From: Planctomycetota bacterium
GTDB lineage: Bacteria; Planctomycetota; Planctomycetia; Pirellulales; Lacipirellulaceae
Direction of reading: 5' to 3'
Length of the DNA stretch: 59,368 nt
Assembly: GCA_013286045.1 (NCBI GenBank)
Contig: JABDGM010000016.1
Coordinates: forward strand, 1 to 59,368
The number at the start of each line of letters is the position of its first letter. The stretch's first letter is position 1. Shown piece after piece: positions 9,599 through 18,886 of this stretch. Under the pieces are notes generated by a model. The model was given only the letters and a program-made list of their open reading frames with translations. It was not told the origin of the DNA and searched no databases. The translations under genes were made by a program, and so were the position numbers.

Positions 9599-12500
9599 TT
9601 AGTGCAACGGTAAGTCTTGCTGGCGCTCCGCGCTCGTGCTGGCATGCTTGTGTTTTTCGCGGCGGTCGTTGAACGATTGAATCGCGAAGTAAAACAATGG
9701 CGTCAGAAAGACGCCAAACAGGGTGACGCCGAGCATCCCCGCAAACACTGCGACGCCGAGCGTGCGGCGCATTTCGGCCCCGGCACCGTGCGCAATGACA
9801 AGCGGCACGACCCCGAGTATGAACGCAAACGACGTCATCAGAATCGGTCGCAAACGCAAACGTACGGCGTCCAATGTAGCCGTTCGCGGGTCGACGCCCG
9901 CCTCGTGCTGCTGCTTCGCAAACTCCACGATCAAGATCGCATTCTTGCTGGCAAGGCCGACCAGCACGACAAAGCCGATTTGCGTAAAGATGTTCACGTC
10001 GTTGTGTGATATGAACACACCCGTGACCGAGCAGAGCAGGCACATCGGTACCACCAGAATTACGGCCAGCGGCAGCGACCAGCTCTCGTATTGCGCGGCC
10101 AACACCAAGAAAACAAACGAAACGGCTAATGCGAAGAAGTACATCGCCGTGTTGCCTGCTTGACTTTGCATGTATGCGAGATCGGTCCACTCCCACGCCA
10201 TGGACGCTGGCAGTTCTTGATTGGCGATCGTTTCCATCAGTTGCATCGCGTCGCCCGAACTGGTGCCGGGCGCGGCATTGCCCGTTACGGTGGCCGCCGA
10301 GTACAGATTGTAGCGCATCACCATGACGGGACCGCTCGTATCGCGCACGTCGAGTAGCGTACCGATCCGCACCATTTGACCTCGATTGTTGCGGACCTGC
10401 AGTTCACGGACGTCGGGAACTTTCTTGCGGAACTCCGGGTCGGCTTGCAAGTTAACCTGCCAAGTGCGCCCGAACTCATTGAAATTGTTCACATAGTACG
10501 AGCCCAAATACACTTGCAACGTGTTGAACAATTCACTCACTGCAACGCCGAGCGTTTCGCACTTGGTGCGATCGATATCAAGATACAGCCAGGGCGTGTT
10601 CGCGCCCGAACTGTTGAAAAGGTTCGTGAGCCCAGCGGTTCGATTGCCGCGGGAGACAATTTGCTCACAAACTCGCTGCAGTTGACCCAAGCCGACGTTG
10701 CCCCGGTCCTCAACTACCATGCGGAACCCACTGGTGCTGCCGAGCCCATCGACAGGTGGCGCGCCGAACGCCGTCACCGTGGCATCCAGCGCCGCTCGCC
10801 GGCAGCGTTCTTGCAAGTCGGCACTGATCGCTTCTTCGGTAAGATTCGCGCCGTGGCGCTCGTCAAAACTCTTTAGCATTACGTACATGGAGCCCAAGTT
10901 GGGCGCGTTTGCACTTAAGATTAAGGACTGCCCGGTGATGCCGACGGTATGCTCGACGCCCGGTGTGTCGTGGGCAATTTTCTCGATGCGATTCATTACG
11001 GCGGTCGTTCGCTCGACCGACGCGGAATCGGGCAACTGCACATTCAGCAGGAGATATCCTTTGTCCTGCTGCGGAATGAAGCCGGTAGGCGCTCTATCGA
11101 ACTGCCAATATGTGAGCACCAGGAGGCCACCATACACCAACAAACCAAGAATGGTGATTCGCAATAATCCGCCAACCACGCGCCCGTAAATCGCAACAAA
11201 TGCATCGAACATTTTGTTGAACGCGTTGAAGAACACGGCGAGTACGGCGTTTAGTGGCCCGACGATAAACCAGCCGAAGATTCCTCCGATGATCGCGCCC
11301 GGAATAAAGTACAGCACGTAAGCAGCCCAGGGCGTTGAGGCGACCTCCATGCCCGGTTTCGTCGGAAACAATCGCTCGGCCCAAAAGTGCTGTCCAAGCC
11401 AGATCGTGAGAATGCCGCCCAAGATGCCCATCAACCACCAGGGCACCGCTTCCTTCTTAAGTTTATGCCCGTCAGCATCCTCTTCGGTCTTAAAAATCAT
11501 CGCTGCGCGCGACGGGGTCATCGTAATGGCGTTGATCGCCGAAATGATTGTGGAAACTGCGATCGTCACCGCAAACTGGCGAAAGAACTGCCCCGTAACG
11601 CCGCCCAGGAAGCAGCACGGCACGAACACGGCGCTGAGCACGAGCGTAATGGCCATAATTGGCCCAGTGATTTCGTGCATCGCCTTGATGGTTGCGGACC
11701 TCGCATCGAGCCCGGTGGCCATTTGCCGCTCGATATTCTCGAGCACGACGATGGCATCGTCCACGACGATGCCGATCGCAAGCACGAGGCCAAAGAGCGT
11801 AAGGTTGTTGATCGTGAAGCCCATCGCTGCCATGACGGCGAACGTGCCGATCAATGAAACCGGAACATCGATCATTGGCAGAATCATGGCTCGCCAGTCC
11901 TGCAAGAACAGCAGCACGACGATCGCCACCAGTATCACGGCGTCACGCAGCGTATAGAACACTTCGTTCACTGATTCGCGAATGAATGGCGTCGTATCGT
12001 ACGCTATTTTGTAATCGAGACCTTCCGGGAAGCGAGCTTTCAGCTCTTCCATCTTGGCGTAGACGCCCGACGCGGTTTCCAAGCCGTTGGAGCCGGGAAG
12101 CTGATATATCGAAAGCGCGACCGACGGCTGGCCATCGAGCGTGCACGATTGCTCGTACTGCTGCGAGCCGAGCTCGATTCGTGGCTGCCCTTGGTCGCTG
12201 CGAGTCACGACATCGCGCAATCGGACGATGCCTGTGGAGGTCGAAGTGGTTGATGACGTCGCACCCGTGCCGGTGTCGCCCGTCGCGGCTGTCGCGCCGC
12301 CGGTATCCGAAGAGGTCTGATCCGAGCCTTGCGTTCCGCCTGTGTTGCTGTTCGCGCCCCCGGTAGCGGCTTTGATGATGATATCTGCAAATTGCGCGGG
12401 GTCGGTCAATCGCCCTAGCGTATTGATCGTCAACTGAAATTGCTGGCCCTTGGGTACCGGTTGCTGGCCGATCTGCCCCGCAGCGACCTGAATATTCTGC

Positions 12501-13129
12501 TGGCTGATCGCCGCCACGACGTCGGCCGCGCTAATTCCGAGCGCCGCCAGCTTATCCGGATCTAGCCATGCCCGCAGGCTGTAATCGCGTTGGCCGAAAT
12601 AGGATATGCCCGCGACGCCGGGCAAGCGGCCAAGTTCATCGCGGATGTAAATTGTGGCGTAGTTGCTGAGGAAGATGTCGTCGTAACGCTTATCAGGCGA
12701 TATCAGGTTCACGATCATCATCGTGTTCGGTGAAATCTTTTTGACGTTGATACCTTCGTTCTGAACGAGCGGCGGGATGACCGGTAGCGCGAGCGAAACG
12801 CGGTTCTGCACTAGCACCTGCGCCATGTCGGAGTCCATATCCGAACGAAAGGTCACCGTGAGTTTGTACGCGCCATCGTTGGTCGATTGGCTCGACATGT
12901 AGAGCATGCCTTCGACGCCACTTACCTGCTCTTCAATCGGAGCGGCCACTGTATCGCGCACCGTTTGCGCATTTGCACCCGGATAAAGCGCCGTGACTTG
13001 CACCGTGGGCGGTGTTACCTCGGGATATTGCGCCACGGGAAGCGTGAACACGGCGATGCCGCCGGCCAACACGATGACTACTGAAATCACAGTGGAAAAT
13101 ACGGGGCGATCGACAAAAAACTCAACCAC
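9599..13129 (-). CDS. RND efflux pump, inner-membrane HAE1-type permease (second of tandem pair)
   Basis: This is a proton-driven drug/solute exporter of the AcrB/MexB family. I place the start at GTG 13127-13129: an AAGGAG ribosome site sits 7 bases before it, and the protein then begins VEFFVDRPVFSTVIS, the normal family start. The ATG at 13156 gives 9 unlikely extra residues. About 1176 residues. TM4 has the proton-relay Asp pair in LAIGIVVDDAIVVLENIERQ, TM10 the Lys in LVGLASKNAILIVEF, and TM11 the Arg in RLRPILMTSFAFILG. Two oddities: a Gly/Ser/Thr-rich insert of about 50 residues near 251-301, in the docking/porter region, and an insert in the TM6-TM7 linker (about 555-640) with two extra hydrophobic helices around WWLMGILGGILTIWLG and YFIPGAIIGGIFGWFIVG. 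It overlaps the preceding pump gene by 8 bases, suggesting translational coupling and perhaps a heteromeric pump like MdtBC. Confidence 0.94.
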   Translation of the reverse strand: MVEFFVDRPVFSTVISVVIVLAGGIAVFTLPVAQYPEVTPPTVQVTALYPGANAQTVRDTVAAPIEEQVSGVEGMLYMSSQSTNDGAYKLTVTFRSDMDSDMAQVLVQNRVSLALPVIPPLVQNEGINVKKISPNTMMIVNLISPDKRYDDIFLSNYATIYIRDELGRLPGVAGISYFGQRDYSLRAWLDPDKLAALGISAADVVAAISQQNIQVAAGQIGQQPVPKGQQFQLTINTLGRLTDPAQFADIIIKAATGGANSNTGGTQGSDQTSSDTGGATAATGDTGTGATSSTTSTSTGIVRLRDVVTRSDQGQPRIELGSQQYEQSCTLDGQPSVALSIYQLPGSNGLETASGVYAKMEELKARFPEGLDYKIAYDTTPFIRESVNEVFYTLRDAVILVAIVVLLFLQDWRAMILPMIDVPVSLIGTFAVMAAMGFTINNLTLFGLVLAIGIVVDDAIVVLENIERQMATGLDARSATIKAMHEITGPIMAITLVLSAVFVPCCFLGGVTGQFFRQFAVTIAVSTIISAINAITMTPSRAAMIFKTEEDADGHKLKKEAVPWWLMGILGGILTIWLGQHFWAERLFPTKPGMEVASTPWAAYVLYFIPGAIIGGIFGWFIVGPLNAVLAVFFNAFNKMFDAFVAIYGRVVGGLLRITILGLLVYGGLLVLTYWQFDRAPTGFIPQQDKGYLLLNVQLPDSASVERTTAVMNRIEKIAHDTPGVEHTVGITGQSLILSANAPNLGSMYVMLKSFDERHGANLTEEAISADLQERCRRAALDATVTAFGAPPVDGLGSTSGFRMVVEDRGNVGLGQLQRVCEQIVSRGNRTAGLTNLFNSSGANTPWLYLDIDRTKCETLGVAVSELFNTLQVYLGSYYVNNFNEFGRTWQVNLQADPEFRKKVPDVRELQVRNNRGQMVRIGTLLDVRDTSGPVMVMRYNLYSAATVTGNAAPGTSSGDAMQLMETIANQELPASMAWEWTDLAYMQSQAGNTAMYFFALAVSFVFLVLAAQYESWSLPLAVILVVPMCLLCSVTGVFISHNDVNIFTQIGFVVLVGLASKNAILIVEFAKQQHEAGVDPRTATLDAVRLRLRPILMTSFAFILGVVPLVIAHGAGAEMRRTLGVAVFAGMLGVTLFGVFLTPLFYFAIQSFNDRREKHKHASTSAERQQDLPLH

Positions 13130-16100
13130 GTGGCGGCTCCTTAGCGCGAGATCCATTCGCTTCGCGCAGTCGGTGCAACTGCAAAAGTCCCATCATGATC
13201 GAAGCCCCGGCAATCGCTCCGACCAAGGCAGCCCAGCCGGGTTGCACCACACCTAGCGCCCCGAGTAAAGCGCCAATCGTTGCGCCCAAGACCGCAACGG
13301 CGATCACCGAACCAATTTGTCGAACGATTAGACGCCCAAAGAATTCTGATTCACCCAATCCTTCGATTACGTAGAAGAACACCGGCGTCAAAAAAATGCC
13401 GAGGATGGTCACGCCTAGCATGCCGCTGAATACAGCGACGCCCAGCGAGCGCCGCATTTCGGCGCCGGCGCCGCTCGCAACCACCAACGGCAACACCCCG
13501 AAAATGAATGCGAACGAAGTCATCAGAATCGGTCGTAGCCGTAGCCGCGACGCTTCTACCGTGGCATCGGCGCGGGAGTGCCCTTCCACTTCGTGCAATT
13601 GCCGCGCGAACTCCACGATCAGAATTGAATTCTTACACGCGAGCGCCACCAGGACGATCATTCCAATCTGCACAAAGATGTTCACGTCGCGATGCGTGGC
13701 TAAAACGCCGGTCACTGACCACAAAATGCACAACGGCACGACAAGAATCACCGCGAGCGGTAGTGTCCAACTTTCGTAAAGTGCTGCAAGCGCGAGGAAC
13801 ACGCACGCCACGGATAGAAAGAACACGTAGATCGAAGTATTGCCCGCCCGCTTTTGCATGAACATCAGCTCGGTCCAATCCGCTTTCATACTGAGCGGCA
13901 ACGAGGTCGCGGCGATTTTCTCCACGTCGCTAATGGCATCGCCCGTGCTGAGCCCCGCTTGCAAATTGCCATTGATGGCCGCGGCAGAATACAAATTGTA
14001 ACGGCTAACGCTCGCGGGACCGCTGATTTCGCGCAGATTGCATAGCGTGCCGAGTGGTACCATTTCGCCGCGATTGTTTCTCACTTTAAACAGATTGACA
14101 TCCTCCGTGCGATCGCGAAAATCGCCCTCCGCTTGCACCACCACCTGCCAGTGCCGGCCAAATTTGTTGAAGCTGTTGACGTAGAGCGATCCGAGAAAAA
14201 TGTCGAGTGTTTGATTCACATCCTGCAAGGCAACGCCAAGTGAGGCCGCCTTCATCCGATCGATATTCATGAACAGCTGCGGGGCCCGCGAACGAAACAC
14301 GCTGTTGACTCCAATCAACCCAGGCACATCTTTTTGCAGTTTCAGCACGAGGTCGTCGGTCTGTTTTTGCAGCGCAGCCAAGCCCAGATCACCGCGATCT
14401 TCGACCATGACTTTAAATCCGCCCGCGACCCCCAGGCCCGGCACCGGCGAAGCGGGATAAACCGTGATGAGCGCGTCATCGATCTTTTTGCCCCAGGCGG
14501 CGCGCAATCGCGCCATGATGGCAGTATCGCGCAAGTCGGGGCTTTGCCGCTTGTCAAACGAATCGAGCACGATGAACATCGACGCGAAGTTCGGACTCGT
14601 TGTCTGCAACACGAATGACATTCCCGCGATCCCCACTGTGTGGGCCACACCGGCTGTGTGCCGTGCGATTTCCGTCGCTTGCGCGACGACCGCTTGCGTG
14701 CGCGTGAGCGACGCCGAATCGGGAAGCTGAATGCTCACCAGCAATCGGCCTTGATCCTGCTGCGGTACGAATCCCGACGGTGCCCTGCTGAAGATCAAAT
14801 AGGTTGCGACCAACAGCAACCCGTACACAAGAAGCACAATGACATTAATGCGCATGAACTTCTTGACGGTCCATACGTAAGCCGCCGTGCTTGCGCCAAA
14901 GGTGGCGTTGAACAGTTTGAAGAACCAACCGAAGATCAGGTCGAAGAAGCGCGTAAATAAATCTTGTCGCTGTTCGCGAGGCTTGATTAAGATCGCCGCC
15001 AGCGCGGGACTGAGCGTTAGCGAACTGATGGTCGAAAATATCGTCGATGCCGAAATCGTCACCGCAAATTGACGGAAAAACTGGCCGGTAATTCCGCCTA
15101 CGAACGCGCAAGGCACGAACACTGCGCACAGCACAAGTGCCACCGCAATGATCGGGCCCGTGACTTCATCCATCGCCCGTTCGGTGGCTTCACGGGGCGG
15201 TAGGCCGTGTTCCATCCAACGCTCGACGTTCTCGACGACGACGATGGCGTCGTCGACCACGATCCCGATCGCCAGCACCAGTCCAAACAACGAAATATTA
15301 TTCAAGCTGAAACCGAGCGCCGCCATAACCGCAAAGGTGCTGATGATGGCAATGGGAACAGCGATGAGCGGAATGATGACCGACCTCCAGTTTTGGAGGA
15401 AGACCAGCACCACGACCCCGACAAGCGCCACGGCCTGCAGCAGCGCGTGCGCGACATCGGCTACCGACTCGCGAATAAACGGCGTCGTGTCGTAGGCGAT
15501 CGAGTAGTCGAGCCCGTCCGGAAACCGAGTTTTCAGTTCGGCCATTTTCTTGCGCACATTTTCAGCCACCTCGAGCGCGTTGGTGCCGGGCAGTTGGAAG
15601 ACGGCGAGCCCAACGGAGGGTTTGCCATCGAAAATGCAGGATTGGTTATAGTTCTGTGCGCCCAATTGCACGCGAGCCACATCCTTGAGTCGAACAATCG
15701 CGACCGAGGGTTGGCCCGGCCCCTGCCGCGAAATGCCGCTGCCGGTTGGCATTTCCGTGATTGAGGGCAAATCCCCATCGGATGTGTCGGTACTGCTCAT
15801 GGCTGTTGGAGCTGTGGAAGTTGTTCCACTGCTGCCGCTGGTCATGCCACCGCCGCCTGTCGTGCCACCACCGGCGGCGCTAGCGCCTCCCAGCGCATTA
15901 ACGCCAAGTGTGGCGGTGCCCGACGATCCTGACGACGAAGCCCCGCCGGCCGCTGGCGATCCTGAGACCGAAAGATTTGTGGAGCCACGTGTGGGCGTGC
16001 TCGAACTGCCTGTCGACGCGCCGCCACTTGCGCTGCTGGGCGATGATGACATGGTGCTTGGAGTCGAAGCCGCTCCCGGAGTTGCAGACCCGCCCGCAGC

Positions 16101-16937
16101 TAGCGCGGCGCCTGCCATTCCAACGTTTGTACGTGCCGAGCCGGTGGCCGCGGGCGGAGGCGACGACGCTGCCACCTTGATAATGATATTCTCGAACTCC
16201 GCGGGATCAGAGAGCCGTCCTAACGTATCGAGGGGCAGCTGAAACGACTGCCCCGCTGGCGCCGGCGATTGCCCCAACGAACCAGCCGGCGCATCTAGGT
16301 TTTGGTCGCGAATCGCGTTGGCAACATCGAGCGCTGTGATGTTTCGCGCCGCCATTTTCTGCGGATCGAGCCAAGCGCGAATGCTGTAATCGCGCTGGCC
16401 CTGATACGAAATATCGGACACGCCGCGAACGCGCAGCAGCTCATCCTTGACGAATACCGTGGCATAATTGCTCAGGTAAATGCTGTCATAACGATCGTCG
16501 GGCGAATAAAAATTCACCACCATTAGAATGTCTGGTGTCTTCTTGCGTATCGTGATGCCCTGCTTTTGCACCTCGGTCGGCAATTGCGGCATCGCGAGCG
16601 TCACGCGATTTTGCACCATGACGAGCGCGGTGTTTAGGTCCACATCGGTATCGAATGTCACGGTTAGTGAGTAGGAACCGTCGTTGCCCATTTGCGACGA
16701 CATGTACAACATGCCGGGCACGCCGTTCACCTGCTGCTCGATGGGCGCGGCTACGGTATCTGCCACGACCTTGGCGCTGGCACCGGGATAGCTAATGGCA
16801 ACGGAGACGCCAGGGGGAGTAATGCGCGGATACTGCGCGATCGGTAAATAGAACAGCGCTATCCCACCGATGAGTGTGATGACGATCGACACCACTGAGG
16901 CAAAGATCGGCCGGCGGATGAAGAATCGCGAGATCAT
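13122..16937 (-). CDS. RND efflux pump, inner-membrane HAE1-type permease (first of tandem pair)
   Basis: This 1271-residue AcrB-family exporter has an ATG preceded by AGGGAG at good spacing and lies 12 bases after the adaptor gene. It starts MISRFFIRRPIFASVVSIVI, the standard TM1 entry. Proton-relay residues are present: the Asp pair in LAIGIVVDDAIVVVENVERW (near 558), Lys in ALACKNSILIVEF, Arg in RLRPILMTSFAFIFG. Compared with AcrB (about 1050 residues) it has two additions. One is a Ser/Gly/Ala/Thr-rich insert of about 150 residues (about 257-410) between the strand FENIIIKV and VRLKDVARVQLG. The other is a C-terminal extension after TM12 with two more predicted helices, IGSVIAVAVLGATIGALLGA (near 1206) and WAALVGAIAGASIMMGLLQL (near 1234). 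The insert falls where the funnel/docking subdomain meets the porter domain, so it should face the periplasm and adaptor. The substrate cannot be told. Confidence 0.94.
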   Translation of the reverse strand: MISRFFIRRPIFASVVSIVITLIGGIALFYLPIAQYPRITPPGVSVAISYPGASAKVVADTVAAPIEQQVNGVPGMLYMSSQMGNDGSYSLTVTFDTDVDLNTALVMVQNRVTLAMPQLPTEVQKQGITIRKKTPDILMVVNFYSPDDRYDSIYLSNYATVFVKDELLRVRGVSDISYQGQRDYSIRAWLDPQKMAARNITALDVANAIRDQNLDAPAGSLGQSPAPAGQSFQLPLDTLGRLSDPAEFENIIIKVAASSPPPAATGSARTNVGMAGAALAAGGSATPGAASTPSTMSSSPSSASGGASTGSSSTPTRGSTNLSVSGSPAAGGASSSGSSGTATLGVNALGGASAAGGGTTGGGGMTSGSSGTTSTAPTAMSSTDTSDGDLPSITEMPTGSGISRQGPGQPSVAIVRLKDVARVQLGAQNYNQSCIFDGKPSVGLAVFQLPGTNALEVAENVRKKMAELKTRFPDGLDYSIAYDTTPFIRESVADVAHALLQAVALVGVVVLVFLQNWRSVIIPLIAVPIAIISTFAVMAALGFSLNNISLFGLVLAIGIVVDDAIVVVENVERWMEHGLPPREATERAMDEVTGPIIAVALVLCAVFVPCAFVGGITGQFFRQFAVTISASTIFSTISSLTLSPALAAILIKPREQRQDLFTRFFDLIFGWFFKLFNATFGASTAAYVWTVKKFMRINVIVLLVYGLLLVATYLIFSRAPSGFVPQQDQGRLLVSIQLPDSASLTRTQAVVAQATEIARHTAGVAHTVGIAGMSFVLQTTSPNFASMFIVLDSFDKRQSPDLRDTAIMARLRAAWGKKIDDALITVYPASPVPGLGVAGGFKVMVEDRGDLGLAALQKQTDDLVLKLQKDVPGLIGVNSVFRSRAPQLFMNIDRMKAASLGVALQDVNQTLDIFLGSLYVNSFNKFGRHWQVVVQAEGDFRDRTEDVNLFKVRNNRGEMVPLGTLCNLREISGPASVSRYNLYSAAAINGNLQAGLSTGDAISDVEKIAATSLPLSMKADWTELMFMQKRAGNTSIYVFFLSVACVFLALAALYESWTLPLAVILVVPLCILWSVTGVLATHRDVNIFVQIGMIVLVALACKNSILIVEFARQLHEVEGHSRADATVEASRLRLRPILMTSFAFIFGVLPLVVASGAGAEMRRSLGVAVFSGMLGVTILGIFLTPVFFYVIEGLGESEFFGRLIVRQIGSVIAVAVLGATIGALLGALGVVQPGWAALVGAIAGASIMMGLLQLHRLREANGSRAKEPPRG
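13137..13142 (-). promoter_or_regulatory. Shine-Dalgarno AAGGAG that fixes the GTG start of the second pump
   Basis: On the minus strand AAGGAG lies 7 bases upstream of GTG 13127-13129, inside the last codons of the first pump gene. The competing in-frame ATG at 13156 is upstream of this site and cannot use it. The stop of the first pump (TGA, 13122-13124) overlaps the start as GTGGTTGA. Confidence 0.75.
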
Positions 16938-16949
16938 GGCAGTCGCTCC

Positions 16950-18281
16950 CTAACGCTGACCGCTACTCGCTGGCTCCCCCTTGCCTGGCTCGGCCTCGGA
17001 CTTACCTGTTGCCGCGCCCTTCGGTTCATTGGATGTGCCCGCCTTCGCCGGCGTCTCACCTGTGGGCGAAGCCTCTTTCTTTTCACCCTTCCCTTTCGCG
17101 CCCGTATCCTCCACCGCTGCACCAAGCGTAGGCATCGGATGCCGATCGGGCGTAACGGGCATGCGTGGACGAATCTGTTGAATGCCGCCCACAGCCACCC
17201 AATCGTCTGGCTTCAACCCTGAGGTGATTACACGCAAACCGTCTTCCTGCAGCGGGCCAGTCTCGATCCGGCGCTGTTGTGCTTCGTTCTTGGCATCCAA
17301 GACATACACAAATTTCAGCCCTTGATCCGAGCCGATCGCGCGGTCGATGACGAGCAATGCTTCGTGTGGCTTTCCAATCGGCAATCGCACCCGCACAAAC
17401 ATCCCTGGCGTGAGCAGGCGGATACCTTTTTCGGGTTTCGCGTTTGGCACGACTCCCCGTACGGTGATACTTCCCGTTCCCGAGTTCACGCGATTGTTGA
17501 CGAAGTTAATCGTTCCTTGATGAGGAAAGTTGTCCTCGCCTTCAAGGCTGATGAACACCGGTATTCCACCTTGCTCGTAGCGAGTAACGGTTCCATCGTT
17601 GATCGCCTTGCGGACGCGAAGCAGCGTCGTCTCGTCGACGTCGAAATACACATACATCGGATCAATCGACACGACTGTTGTTAGCTGGGTTTGATCCTGA
17701 TTCACCAGGTTGCCAACAGTGAGATAGTAACGGCTCACCTGCCCATCGATCGGCGAAGTCACACGGCAGAAGCCAAGATTGAGTTTATAGATTTCTAAAC
17801 TCGCCTTGGCCGCTTGCACCGCCGCAATCGATTCCTCTTCCGCCGCTTGGTAGCGATCCAAATCTTGTTGACTGATTGCGCCCGGCGTTTTCGCCAGCGC
17901 CTTCGCGCGCAGATTGTCAGCCGTCGCCTCTTTGACGCGCGCTTCGGCCAGCAGCACTTGCCCTTCTGCTTGATCGTATTGAGCCTGGTAGGGCCGCGGG
18001 TCGATTTCAAAGAGTAGATCGCCGGACTTCACTTCGGCGCCCTCTTTGAAGGGTGCGCTCACAAGATAGCCCGTCACGCGAGGAACTATGTTCACCGAGT
18101 CTTGGGCTTCGGTGCGGCCGGTGAAGTCGATGTAATCTGTGACTTCACGGGTAACCGGGTTACTGACCGGAATAGCGGGGGGCGCGGATGGCGCGACCTC
18201 GGCTTGTTTTTTCGCGCATCCATTAAATCCGGCGAGGCCCAAATACAAGCAGGCCGCGGCCGACATCGATCGTCGCATCAT
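16950..18281 (-). CDS. RND periplasmic adaptor (membrane fusion protein, AcrA/HlyD family lipoprotein)
   Basis: This 443-residue adaptor links the inner-membrane pumps to the outer membrane duct. It has an N-terminal signal with lipobox LAGFNGC (Cys near residue 22). The family opening is VTREVTDYIDFTGRTEAQDSV, then a barrel-sandwich/lipoyl region (VSAPFKEGAEVKSGDLLFEI), an alpha-helical hairpin (AEGQVLLAEARVKEATADNL and the segment after it) and the beta-barrel and membrane-proximal domain (RVTSPIDGQVSRYYLTVGNL, LTPGMFVRVRLPIG). The last 65 or so residues are a charged Lys/Glu/Gly/Pro-rich tail beyond the usual end. It is the first gene of the efflux operon, followed by two pumps and an outer membrane factor. 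No regulator gene lies beside it. Confidence 0.94.
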   Translation of the reverse strand: MMRRSMSAAACLYLGLAGFNGCAKKQAEVAPSAPPAIPVSNPVTREVTDYIDFTGRTEAQDSVNIVPRVTGYLVSAPFKEGAEVKSGDLLFEIDPRPYQAQYDQAEGQVLLAEARVKEATADNLRAKALAKTPGAISQQDLDRYQAAEEESIAAVQAAKASLEIYKLNLGFCRVTSPIDGQVSRYYLTVGNLVNQDQTQLTTVVSIDPMYVYFDVDETTLLRVRKAINDGTVTRYEQGGIPVFISLEGEDNFPHQGTINFVNNRVNSGTGSITVRGVVPNAKPEKGIRLLTPGMFVRVRLPIGKPHEALLVIDRAIGSDQGLKFVYVLDAKNEAQQRRIETGPLQEDGLRVITSGLKPDDWVAVGGIQQIRPRMPVTPDRHPMPTLGAAVEDTGAKGKGEKKEASPTGETPAKAGTSNEPKGAATGKSEAEPGKGEPASSGQR

Positions 18282-18886
18282 CGCGCTTTCTTCTCATCGT
18301 TCAGCGGTTGCCCCCTTCAGCATGTGCCCAACCCTATTATTTGCGCTGAGCCACAATCGGAAAATGGCGGTTTGGAAGAAATCTGCCGCTCGCGCCGGCA
18401 CTTGGTGTTAGAAAAGATTGTTTCAGAGGCCCACTTCGAACCTTGACAAAGTGGTGCCAACGCGATTTGACAAGTTTTAGAAGCCCACGCGCCGTCTCGA
18501 CTCAGAGCGGGTGATGCGGTAGCCCGCGCAACTCGTAACTCACACTATTTTTGGGGGGTCCTCACCCGGAGCTTGCTTCACGTTTAATTGCTCGCACCAA
18601 TTTTCAATTCGCGACGAAGTGGACTCGCCGTCACGATCAACCGCGGATGTCTCTACTGAGAGTCTTCACGAAGTCGCACTGCCCTGTTGCGGGAATAACG
18701 GAGATCCGATGGCAGCCGTCCGGTTTTCTATTTGCTAGGCGATCATTGCGTTTACGAGTACGAGGCAGGACCGCTACGTCAAACTGTCAATATGGCTACG
18801 TGAAAGTCGGCGTTTCGGCGCGAGTTTTGCAACCTTTGGCTTCGCTTTGAAATTTCGCACGAATCGCACCTTGGGAGGCTCCGCAA
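18282..18886. other. Divergent intergenic region, 605 bases
   Basis: It separates the efflux operon (minus) from a secreted protein (plus), so it must carry promoters for both. I see two plus-strand TTGACA strings, at 18443 and 18467, 24 bases apart, each within TTGACAA, but no matching -10 box. A strong ribosome site GGGAGG lies just before the plus-strand gene at about 18873. A frame at 18551-18850 is open but shows no protein-like features. Nothing else is supported. Confidence 0.45.

Noticed and set aside
18443..18472. Two TTGACAA words 24 bases apart in the divergent region
   Set aside because: Each resembles a -35 box but no -10 box follows at 16-18 bases; too weak to call a promoter.
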